Of a DNA stretch of 64,000 nt, positions 28,801 to 36,600 are shown one piece after another. Source of the stretch: an uncultured Lachnospiraceae bacterium (GTDB lineage: Bacteria; Bacillota; Clostridia; Lachnospirales; Lachnospiraceae). The first letter of the stretch is position 1; each line of letters begins with the position of its first letter. Below the pieces are notes generated by a model that worked only from the letters and a program-made list of their open reading frames with translations, did not search any database and was not told the DNA's origin. The translations under genes were made by a program, and so were the position numbers. The stretch covers positions 124,001 to 188,000 of the forward strand of contig CANPUE010000002.1 of the NCBI GenBank assembly GCA_947577185.1, read 5' to 3'.

Positions 28801-29283
28801 CACCCCCAGATCTTTTAACTTATAATAAAGCGCACCGCGCTTTTCCACAGACTTCGTCAGTTCTGTCAGTTCCGCCGCCCCGATGCCGTACTGCATAAAT
28901 TCCGAGATCGCAGACTTGACCTCATGGACATAACCGATCTTTTGCAGATGCTTCCCGATCACGGAAAGATTCGGACGCTCCTTCTCCGCTATCTTGCGCA
29001 GAATAAGGCTTTTGCCGGTATCGTCAAGGACGGGTCTCTCCTCATACCCTACCTCTTCCAGAATCCGGTGCGTCAGCCTCCCGAAACTGAGCACGTCGAT
29101 ATTCATGATTCCCCTGTTGGGGTGATCTAAAACGACATCCATCTGCGTCTGCATCGTGAACTGATCAGGCACGATCAGCAGGAAATTGCGATGCGGTTCC
29201 CGTTTTGCCGCGTCAATGATATCCTTACGAAGTTTTCTGCTCTTTCCCGCTCCCGACGGGCCAAAATAAAATTGAAGCGCCAT
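25813..29283 (-). CDS. addB: AddB, inactivated-helicase and nuclease subunit of AddAB
   Basis: A 1156-residue protein starting MALQFYFGPSGAGKS, a Walker A motif, followed by a UvrD-like but degenerate helicase body. The C-terminal nuclease has YVKVVDYKSGTRKFD. Four cysteines that clamp the 4Fe-4S cluster are visible: one in EKYAACAYAHF and three in the CTYCAFRSICGFD region. AddB nicks the 5'-ended strand and scans for Chi. It precedes addA without any gap and follows a small unknown gene by 3 bp, so the three form an operon. Confidence 0.97.
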   Translation of the reverse strand: MALQFYFGPSGAGKSRKLRKDIIDAAKREPHRNFLLIVPDQFTMQTQMDVVLDHPNRGIMNIDVLSFGRLTHRILEEVGYEERPVLDDTGKSLILRKIAEKERPNLSVIGKHLQKIGYVHEVKSAISEFMQYGIGAAELTELTKSVEKRGALYYKLKDLGVLYESFLAYIRDSFMTTEETLDRLREALPKSEIIRDCVIAFDGFTGFTPIQLRVIQELLRLTRTVIVVMTIGADENPYQMDGEQRLFHLTKKTVRDLMKAGEEIGVGTVPEVVCKETVNGRLPRFAHNPELAHLERCLFRYPVETYDAHNCHIHLLEASTPGEEVRQTCIEIYRLLETNRDLHFRDIAVVTGSMETYGRTIEETFARFGIPVYMDKTRGILFNPFTEYIRSALQIILQDFSAEAVFHYFRTGLCGFERTEIDRLENYIRRFGIRGKKQWNSLFVYKETDGEEGVAALEKMNEIRGQFMEQLAPLLTQGRSGGELVRALYDFLVKNELQQKLDHYEQKFKREGDLARAKEYGQIYGLVIDLLDQIEGLLRDEEMEIREFAEILDAGFAEITVGTIPQNVDRIVVGDIERTRLKQVRTLFFLGINDGNIPKGAGGGGIISDIDREFLQEAGWELAPTPRQQMYIQRLYLYLNMTKPSEQLYLSYAKVGNDGKSKRPAYLIDTMCRLFPHLTIECPELRPLEEQLAGREDGVGFFTDFLREYAAGRLTAEKERKLFTIYHTYHTDPDWQERIDRLIDTAFYHYLDKPLSRQITLALYGGILQNSVSRLEKYAACAYAHFLQYGLSLREREAYSFEDVDMGNVFHGVLELFAAKLAEHHYTWFDFPKEAGEQILEEAIELYAVNYGETILYSNARNQYLLQRIRRILARTVNTLQEQLKKGSFAPAHFELSFSMVEDLDAVNIALTGEEKMKLRGRIDRIDTCEEDDCVYVKVVDYKSGTRKFDLAALYYGLQLQLVVYMNVAVGMEKKRHPDKKVIPAAMLYYHIADPMIEDGQTLTPEQLNRKLLQELKMTGIVNENDKAISLLDGEFDGKSDILPIERKKDGSFSAYSSVINEKGMKVISDYVSYKIREAGSGILQGNIAVNPCEQNGNSACTYCAFRSICGFDTEIAGYEMRRLAGLSPDEALALMEKELSGSEGQDGASRQKEEK

Positions 29284-29286
29284 TTC

Positions 29287-29574
29287 CTACTCTGTATCCT
29301 CCATCTCTTTTAACATCTGCGCGCGCCTTGCCATCACCAGAGAAAGAATGTCTTTGGCCTGCTTATCCTGCCTGTGGATCACGCACTGCCTGATGTTCAT
29401 AAACTGCCTGTCAAAAACGGCAAGTCCGATTTCCCCTGCTCTTTGCTGCATCCGCTGCAGCGTCATCGCCGCGGTCTGCCAGCTGCGATGATGAATGGCC
29501 TGACCAAGTTTCATAAAGTCATAGCTTTTTAAGAAATCACGCTGCCCCGGCGTGATTTTGGTGTATTCAGACAT
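29287..29574 (-). CDS. Small protein of unknown function, first gene of the addBA operon
   Basis: A 95-residue, mostly helical, soluble protein starting MSEYTKITPGQRDFLKSYDF; it contains YDFMKLGQAIHHRSWQTAAM and QCVIHRQDKQAKDILSLVMA. No family is recognised. AGGGGG lies eight bases before the ATG, and its stop is 3 bp before addB, so it is certainly co-translated with the recombination genes. It might assist AddAB or simply share its transcript. A terminator-bearing leader or small RNA lies directly upstream. Confidence 0.75.
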   Translation of the reverse strand: MSEYTKITPGQRDFLKSYDFMKLGQAIHHRSWQTAAMTLQRMQQRAGEIGLAVFDRQFMNIRQCVIHRQDKQAKDILSLVMARRAQMLKEMEDTE

Positions 29575-29613
29575 ACAGGCATCCCCCTTTTATCCATAAG
29601 CATAAGTGAAACG

Positions 29614-29648
29614 CTAAAAAATGGCTATGCGTTTCCACATAGCCATTT
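29614..29648 (-). terminator. Intrinsic terminator of the small transcript upstream of addBA
   Basis: AAATGGCTATG and CATAGCCATTT form a perfect 11-bp stem (29648-29638 with 29629-29619, eight-base loop), followed on the minus strand by TTTTTT. It lies about 40 bp before the start of the 95-residue gene and may also end read-through from the PKS-NRPS cluster. Confidence 0.9.
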
Positions 29649-29713
29649 GTGCAGTCACTCCATCAGAGCTGCTAACGCTTTCAGCAGTCCGCTTTGCGGC
29701 AGAACCCGCCATT
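29614..29713 (-). ncRNA. Candidate ~100-nt small RNA or attenuating leader of the addBA operon
   Basis: A strong promoter at 29747-29720 predicts a start near 29713, and an intrinsic terminator ends about 100 nt later. The body contains small hairpins such as CCGCAAAGCGG and CTGCTGAAAGCGTTAGCAG. The same stretch is an uninterrupted 32-codon frame (ATG 29712 to TAG 29614) that would be leaderless, with no ribosome site, so an RNA role is preferred. It does not match SRP RNA, tmRNA, 6S or a riboswitch that I recognise. It may be an independent RNA or a leader controlling transcription into the 95-residue gene, addB and addA. Confidence 0.5.
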
Positions 29714-29719
29714 AGTACT

Positions 29720-29747
29720 ATCATACCATATTCGCGGAAACAGTCAA
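29720..29747 (-). promoter_or_regulatory. Strong sigma-A promoter for the small transcript
   Basis: Minus strand TTGACT (29747-29742), 16-base spacer, TATGAT (29725-29720). Confidence 0.7.
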
Positions 29748-29807
29748 TCTTTTTTGCGTAACGACGGGGCGCCATACATAAAATCAATACCGGAGGTTTC
29801 TACTGCA

Positions 29808-30560
29808 TTACCATTGCTGTTGCTGTAAGAAAGCATATACCTTCTGCTCTCTCTTTTCAAGATCATCATCCTCATACTCTCCCAGTTCAAGCTCCGCCTC
29901 GATTTTTCCGTCAGAAAGATATAAAATGCGATTCGCACGAAGGCTGGCTTTTAAATCATGTGTAACCATCACAATCGTCTGGCCTTCTTTATTGATCTGT
30001 GTGAACAAATCAAGCGCCTGTTTGCCGTATACGGAGTTCAATGCCCCGGTAGGCTCGTCTGCAAAAAGAACTTTGGGATTTTTCAGCAATGCCCTGGCAA
30101 TTGCCACTCTCTGCATCTCTCCGCCGGACATCTCATTGGGATGATGGTCCGCAATGTGGTCAAGACTCAGTTTTTTCAAAAGTTCTTCGGTACGTGCATT
30201 GACCGCCTTTTTAGAATCGGCCAGGTATCCGGGGTATGCGACATTTTCAAATGCCGTTAAATCCGGAAGCAAATTACCGCTTTGGAATACGAATGATATC
30301 TGCTTACTGCAAAGTTCTGAAAGAGACTTGGGCGAACCGATATACTCCTTCCCGTCCAATGCGATTACACCGCTGGTGATCTGATCCATATAACTTAAAC
30401 AATATAAAAGTGTACTTTTTCCGGAGCCGCTTCTTCCCATGATCACAGTAAAATCGCCTTCATAGATATCGATGGTTACATTATTTAATACCGTCTGTCT
30501 GGTATCTCCTGTTCGATATTCCTTACATAAATCTCTTGCCTTTATAATCGTTTTTTTCAT
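29808..30560 (-). CDS. ABC transporter ATPase, MacB/LolD/BceA type
   Basis: A 250-residue ATPase: Walker A GRSGSGKST (42-50), signature MSGGEMQ (144-150), Walker B VLFADEP (164-170) followed by TGALNS, the hallmark of the MacB/BceA branch, and VMVTHD. It pairs with the FtsX-like permease whose stop lies 70 bp upstream. The system probably exports the product or protects against it, as MacB- and BceAB-like transporters do for peptides and lipopeptides. The frame opens 14 codons earlier, but AAGGA stands eight bases before ATG 30560. It is the last gene of the cluster. Confidence 0.93.
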   Translation of the reverse strand: MKKTIIKARDLCKEYRTGDTRQTVLNNVTIDIYEGDFTVIMGRSGSGKSTLLYCLSYMDQITSGVIALDGKEYIGSPKSLSELCSKQISFVFQSGNLLPDLTAFENVAYPGYLADSKKAVNARTEELLKKLSLDHIADHHPNEMSGGEMQRVAIARALLKNPKVLFADEPTGALNSVYGKQALDLFTQINKEGQTIVMVTHDLKASLRANRILYLSDGKIEAELELGEYEDDDLEKREQKVYAFLQQQQW

Positions 30561-30630
30561 AATGATATCCTTATCCTTTCTGTAATTCGTTTTCATCATC
30601 ATAAGTTATTACACATCTATCGAAACTTCT

Positions 30631-32913
30631 TTATTCTTCCATCAATATCTTTGGTGAGACATTACACACCTTCCTGTTCATCAGAATGGTAACGATCACC
30701 GAAAGCACAATTTCAGCCGCCAGATAGATCAATATGATTCCCATTGGATTGGTAAACGCATCAACCATGAACGTTGACAGCATAAACTTTGAGGTCGACA
30801 AATGAAGGATCAATGCGCATAGGATACCCAGCATGGCAGTGATTAAGGAAGAATAAATATTCATTCTCATAAGGTATCCTTTTGTAAATCCAAGCGCCTT
30901 TAATATGCCGCCTTCACGCATCTTGTTTTCAAGATTAATGCCAAGCACAATACTCAGGCTGATCACTGTGAAAACAAGAAAGACCAAAACAAGTATCAGC
31001 GAAATATCAAGCAACATCGTTCTGGTTGCACCTAATGCCGTGTCGATTGCAAACCAGTTTTCGTCCACGGAAATTTCCGAAAACTTTTCTGTGATCTCTT
31101 CGCTGAAATGATCTATGGAAACGCCATCCGCAAGATTAATAAATGCCATATATGGACTATAATCCTCATTGATTTCTTCCATTGCGCTTACGGTCATCAT
31201 AATGCCGTAAGAACTGAACATCGACGAATAGGTTCCTACGATCGTATAGGTCTGTTCTGTTCCGTTTATCGTCAGGTCGATCTGATCGCCTGTCTTCATC
31301 CCTAATAAAGCCATCGCTTTATTGGTAAGCACAATTTCGTCATTGGCATCGGCGTAATCGCCTGTGATCTTCACCCCCGTATCCTCAGGATTTGTTGAAC
31401 TGAACACATCAAAGTTGAACAGGTTAAGACTTTCACTGACCGAATCCGACGTAACCGGAACCGCTGTACAAACCGAACCATATACATAGGAACGGATATC
31501 TGTCGAGTCATTCAGGTAATCAATGATATCGTCATCCAAAACACCGCTTATGTAACCATTATTATCCGGAATCGCAAACCAGCTGCTGTAATTATCATTC
31601 ATATTGTATGCTGAATATCCAATCATAATAAATATCATAGCCAGATGCACCGAAAACATAAACGCAAATGCTGAAAGGAGCGTTGCCTTTTTATGTTTGA
31701 ACAGACTGTTGACAGTCACCGCGAAAGGCGAGCATGCATTTGGGATTTTCGATTTTCCAATCTTTTCGACTCCCAAAGTCTGTTTGCTTCTTATGATCTC
31801 AACCGCCGATCGTTTCCTGATGATCTTTAACGATTTATTGATATTCACAAAGATCAACAGCATAAAGATACCGATTGTCGTGGATGTCGTCTTGATCACA
31901 TTCCCTGTAAGAACAAATTCATCTGCATACTCTGTACAGATTTCTCCCATCTTCTTAATAAACGGAAGCAATGCAACCGAACCTGCTGCCGCCGCAGCAG
32001 CCCCAACACACATATATCCATTCAGATAAAAACTGCAGATCTGTTTATCCTTATATCCGAGGCTCTTATAGATACCAATCGATTTATACTCAGCAATAAT
32101 ATTGTTAGAAATCACATATCTGATAATCGCGAGCGCTGAAATAAATATGATCACGGCCGCAATCGCTCCCATATTGCTGATCACATTTGCCACCTGCTCA
32201 AAATTACCCCTAAGCTGTTCTCTTGTAACGCTGAAGCTCATCCCGGCACAGGAATCTTTGATATCCGCAATCGCCTCATTGCTTTCATCGTGGAGCTGTA
32301 AACCATACAAACGGATCGGCGTTTCCTTTTCTGCAATTGCATTCATATCGTCGTCTGAGAGAATCACCGGTGCAAAACCCAGATTTTGTGTAATCAGTAT
32401 CTTTGCCTTAAAAAAACCTGTTACTTCCAGTTCAACCGGGTCTTCATAATCCAAAACAATCTTATCCCCTAACCGGATCCCGCACGGATCGCTGAGTATT
32501 AAGGGAAGCCATATTTCACCTTCTCCCGGCGCCTTTTGATTACTCCTGCTCTCCGTCACTTCAAATTCAGGCATATCATCAATGGTTTCCATCCTGAGTC
32601 CCGACTGGAAAAGCATTGCGATATTTTGTTCCTCATACATAATCGGCGCCGATATGCTGCAGCCTTCATATGTTATGTATGACTCGATATTGTCAAAGGC
32701 ATCGGTATCGGTAATGCTGTCCTCCAAATCCATATCATGCATTGTCATAATATACAGATCTGAGCTGTTATTCTCATTTAACAATTGTTTCGAATACTCA
32801 GCAAGTTCCACTACAAAACCAAAACACATAGAAAATACCGAGATTGTTATAAAAACAATGAGGGCAAACAATAAATACTGCCCGTTTCTCTTACTAATCT
32901 TTTTTAACCACAT
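30631..32913 (-). CDS. ABC transporter permease with FtsX domains, MacB/BceB-like
   Basis: A 760-residue membrane protein. An N-terminal membrane segment at about 13-37 is followed by a large extracytoplasmic domain, an FtsX core with three segments at about 235-360, a second extracytoplasmic domain (about 430-600) and a C-terminal FtsX core with three more segments ending in LMNRKVCNVSPKILMEE. The two FtsX cores in one chain fit a YtrF/BceB-type exporter that extrudes amphipathic peptides from the membrane rather than importing. GGAGG precedes the ATG. It lies 28 bp after the thioesterase gene and shares its transcript. Confidence 0.88.
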   Translation of the reverse strand: MWLKKISKRNGQYLLFALIVFITISVFSMCFGFVVELAEYSKQLLNENNSSDLYIMTMHDMDLEDSITDTDAFDNIESYITYEGCSISAPIMYEEQNIAMLFQSGLRMETIDDMPEFEVTESRSNQKAPGEGEIWLPLILSDPCGIRLGDKIVLDYEDPVELEVTGFFKAKILITQNLGFAPVILSDDDMNAIAEKETPIRLYGLQLHDESNEAIADIKDSCAGMSFSVTREQLRGNFEQVANVISNMGAIAAVIIFISALAIIRYVISNNIIAEYKSIGIYKSLGYKDKQICSFYLNGYMCVGAAAAAAGSVALLPFIKKMGEICTEYADEFVLTGNVIKTTSTTIGIFMLLIFVNINKSLKIIRKRSAVEIIRSKQTLGVEKIGKSKIPNACSPFAVTVNSLFKHKKATLLSAFAFMFSVHLAMIFIMIGYSAYNMNDNYSSWFAIPDNNGYISGVLDDDIIDYLNDSTDIRSYVYGSVCTAVPVTSDSVSESLNLFNFDVFSSTNPEDTGVKITGDYADANDEIVLTNKAMALLGMKTGDQIDLTINGTEQTYTIVGTYSSMFSSYGIMMTVSAMEEINEDYSPYMAFINLADGVSIDHFSEEITEKFSEISVDENWFAIDTALGATRTMLLDISLILVLVFLVFTVISLSIVLGINLENKMREGGILKALGFTKGYLMRMNIYSSLITAMLGILCALILHLSTSKFMLSTFMVDAFTNPMGIILIYLAAEIVLSVIVTILMNRKVCNVSPKILMEE

Positions 32914-32941
32914 ATCATTTCCTCCAACTCGTTTGAATCAG

Positions 32942-33667
32942 TTACCTGAAAGCTTTTTCCAGGCAGGTCACCAGGTCTTTCATATTGCTGTCATCCATAC
33001 AGAAAAAATGCCCGCCTGGAAATTCGATACAGCTGAATTTTTTCCCGGCCTTTTTCCTCCATTCTACAATTTCATCTGACGGAGTAGAATAATCTTTGCT
33101 GCCATATAAGACGGTCAGATTACAGTGAATCATTTCATGCCTGTTTGTATAAACATAATTTTCGATCAGCTTAAAATCGGATCTCATGATCGGCACAAAA
33201 TAATCCCGTAATTCCTTATTCTTCTTTATCTCCTCCGGCAGGCCTCCATAGACAGCCACTTCTTTCAGAAAATCAGCTTCCGGATATTCGCTTACCTTCT
33301 TCATATGAATGCATAGTTCCGGCGCCAGCCTTCCCGATAAAATAATTTCTTCTGGCAGCCGGAAACCTTCTGAAACGATTTTATAATATAATTCATATGC
33401 CAATAGCGATCCCATGCTGTGTCCAAAAATCACATAGTTTTCATCGGTGATCTCTGATGTCATTTCCTGATACAGCCGGTTCACTACCGTTTCAAAGTCA
33501 GCAGCCATCTTCTGTTCACTTTTTATGCCTCTTCCCTGCATCTCCAAAAACACAGGCTCGATGTTCTCCGACATATATTTTTTCCATGGCAGATAGGTCA
33601 TCACCGAAGAACCGGCATAGGGAAGAAGGAATAACTTATTTTTCTTTTTCTTCATATCCTGTATCAA
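32942..33667 (-). CDS. Type II thioesterase of the NRPS/PKS line
   Basis: A 241-residue alpha/beta hydrolase of the TEII/GrsT family: FLLPYAGSS near the start, nucleophile S84 in FGHSMGS, D192 in YGSKDYS and H220 in FPGGHFF. Such enzymes remove misprimed acyl groups from carrier-protein arms. The start is uncertain: AGGAGGTGA is followed by TTG 33667, which overlaps the NRPS stop codon (TTGA), while the first ATG (33655) is 16 bases from that site. Coupling to the preceding NRPS favours TTG. It could also take part in product release because no type I thioesterase is present. Confidence 0.92.
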   Translation of the reverse strand: MIQDMKKKKNKLFLLPYAGSSVMTYLPWKKYMSENIEPVFLEMQGRGIKSEQKMAADFETVVNRLYQEMTSEITDENYVIFGHSMGSLLAYELYYKIVSEGFRLPEEIILSGRLAPELCIHMKKVSEYPEADFLKEVAVYGGLPEEIKKNKELRDYFVPIMRSDFKLIENYVYTNRHEMIHCNLTVLYGSKDYSTPSDEIVEWRKKAGKKFSCIEFPGGHFFCMDDSNMKDLVTCLEKAFR

Positions 33668-36600
33668 TTCACCTCCTGGTATTGGATCCTGTCTTTTTGC
33701 ATCATGTCAGTCAGATACTCCTGCAAATGGTTCTGCAGTTCTTCCTGTCTGCCTTCCCTGCAGAATACAAGGAATGAAAAACTGTCTTTTAATACTTTTA
33801 CATCTACGGTTCGTATTACTTTTGTCTCTTCCCGCAGCAGCTCTTCTATCCGGAGACCGTTTTCAGACTCATTCATCGAAGTGTATAATCCTAAGTAATT
33901 GAACACCGGCAGTTTGTCGATATATTTAACCGCACTCAGCATAACAGAGATAATACCCGGATTTTTCACGAGATTTTTCCCCGATATTGTCGAAATTGCG
34001 CTTATGTTATGTTCACTCAGCCACTTGATTTTATCTCTGACCGCCTGATAATTGAGTTTTGCCTCTTTTGTATCCACAATCGGTAACGAATCGACAAACA
34101 GTCCCACTGTATCATAGAATCTTTTTTTGCAGTATTCTCTGTTAATGCATATTGTTACAAACGGAATGCGCTCAACGTCCACCGAAAAAGTAACCATTTC
34201 AAGAAACAGTTTATAGGCATAATTCCATAGCTGCTCCTCCGAAAAAAACGATACATCCCTGCCAAGTTTTAAATTGATCACATAATTTTTTAAATTCGAG
34301 TCGTCCAAAGCGCCGTACTCACAAAGCGCTGATGAAAATTCCTTCAGGTTCAGCATTTCAGCCAGTTCATGTTTCTTAACATTTTGCGGCCCCAGTGAAA
34401 GCTGTGCGGCATAATCACTATAAGACAGTATGTCCCCGTCTTCTTCCTGCGGATTATAGTAATACCGCATAATTTCCCGTGACACAATCTCACCGCTTAC
34501 GGCATCAAATATCATATGGTCAACAGGCATGTAAAGTCTGCAGTCATTTTCGGAATATTTCACTGCGACGGCTCTGTGAAGCGCCTGTTCTCTGTTTTTT
34601 TCCGCCTTATGTTTCACAAAATATTCCGTCGATAAATACTCTCTGACCTCGTCGCGGAGACTTTCAGGTGCATCCTTCAAATTGAGATACGGTAATGTGA
34701 TCGATCTGTATTTTGCCTTATAAACCAGAAGATTGTTTCTGAATGTCGTTCTCAAAGCCATTTGTGTATTCAAAAGATGCAGCACGCTCTGTGTCAGAAT
34801 ATCAATGTTAAATTCCTGCTCAAAAGGAATCACAATACCGCTCATGATTGTTGCCATACCTGATACCCTTGTCTGATTGGCCAGCAGCTCCTCCGCTTTG
34901 ATATCTCTTCTGTTAATTAACGCATCTTCATATTGCTTTGTTGCTTCTTTGAGATACTCCCTGACCTCCTCCATTGACTTAAATTTCATTGTCTGCTTCG
35001 AATCGGCCGCATCGATTTCACGCCTGATCATAATATTCTGGCTTAATTTCTCAATGCTTCGATAACTGTAAAGATCACTGATCGCAAACTGATAGCCATA
35101 TTTTTTCAGCTCCGGCAGCAGTTTCATGGATTTCAGAGAATCCAGGCCAAGTTCAAACAGGTCGTCCTCAATGGATACATTTGTTGTCTCCAACACTTTT
35201 TCCACTGATGCACATATGTTTTTCTGAACATCATTTTCCGGCATCTTATGAGTACCGTTCACCGTTCTCTGCGGTTTTTGGAGCTTTGCCTTATCGATCT
35301 TGCCATTTTTATTCAGCTCAAAAGATTCAACCTGATGCAACTGTTTTGGAATGGAATAGGAGGGCAGCGTTTTTTTCAGTTCCTCCAATACACGGTACTC
35401 GTTCAGCTCCTGATCCGCTGTAAAATAACCAACCAGAATACCATCGTTATCACTCTGTTGAAACAGCTTTACAGCAGACGCAGTTACCCCTTTTACCTGC
35501 TGAATCGCGGCTTCTATCTCATTTAGTTCAATTCGATATCCGTGCAGTTTTATTTGATTGTCGACTCTTCCAATATACGCAATGCTTCCATCCAGATTCC
35601 ATCTCGCGAAGTCTCCGGTCCGATACATCCTGCCATCGTCAAAAGGTGAATCCACAAACTTTCCGTTTTTTTCTTCCCTGATATAGCCGTCTGCTACCTG
35701 CCCCCCGCACACACACAGTTCTCCTGCCATTCCTATACTGCACTCACAGTTTCCATTGAGAATATGGATCGCCGTATTGCTGTTGGGAAAACCGATCGTG
35801 ACTTTTTTCTGCGGCCTTTCATAGATCTCCCTTGTAACGTAGATTGAAGTTTCTGTAGGTCCGTAAATATTCACAAGACGTATTTTCGTATTATGCTCAA
35901 ATACTTTATTGACAGCATTTAAGCTGCATCTTTCACCGCCGAAGCTCACCGTACGGACGCCGTCAAATACAGACGGGTCAGTTTCTGCAGCCTGATGAAA
36001 CAGTGCTGTCGATAAAAACATCGTATTGATTTTCTGATCCCTGATGATTTCCTTTGCTTTTTCTGAATCAATAATGTCTTCTTTTTCAACAATTACGAGT
36101 TTTCCCCCATTCAGGAGACATCCATGGATTTCCAGTAAAGAGGCGTCAAAAGTCTGTGCGCTTACGTGCATGAATACGGTATTTTCTCCAAGCTGCAAAT
36201 CATGTACCGCATTGCACATAATTGTACTGAGGAAATTGGCATGTGTCAGACAGACCCCTTTCGGGTTTCCCGTTGTTCCGGAGGTAAATATAATATGGGC
36301 CGCATTTTCGCTTTTCACCCCGCCTGGCAAATCCATTTGGGCTCCCGCAAAAAACGCGTCGTCGATACACTGTGACGGAACATCGATTTTTAATTCTCTT
36401 GTATGATACAATGCGACAAGCGCGTCCGTCGCTTTCCATATGTATTCCTGCCGCCGGACCGGATAATCATCACTGATTACCGTGCAGGTACCGCCTGCCA
36501 TTAAGATACCGTACATTGAAACTACGACTTCGATACATTTTTCTGCGCAGACAACGACACACCGATTTCTGGTGATCCCCCTTTCTCTCAGTTCACCGGC

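Noticed and set aside
33667-34965. Type I thioesterase domain at the end of the last NRPS
   Set aside because: No GxSxG alpha/beta-hydrolase motif; the fold signatures are those of a condensation domain.
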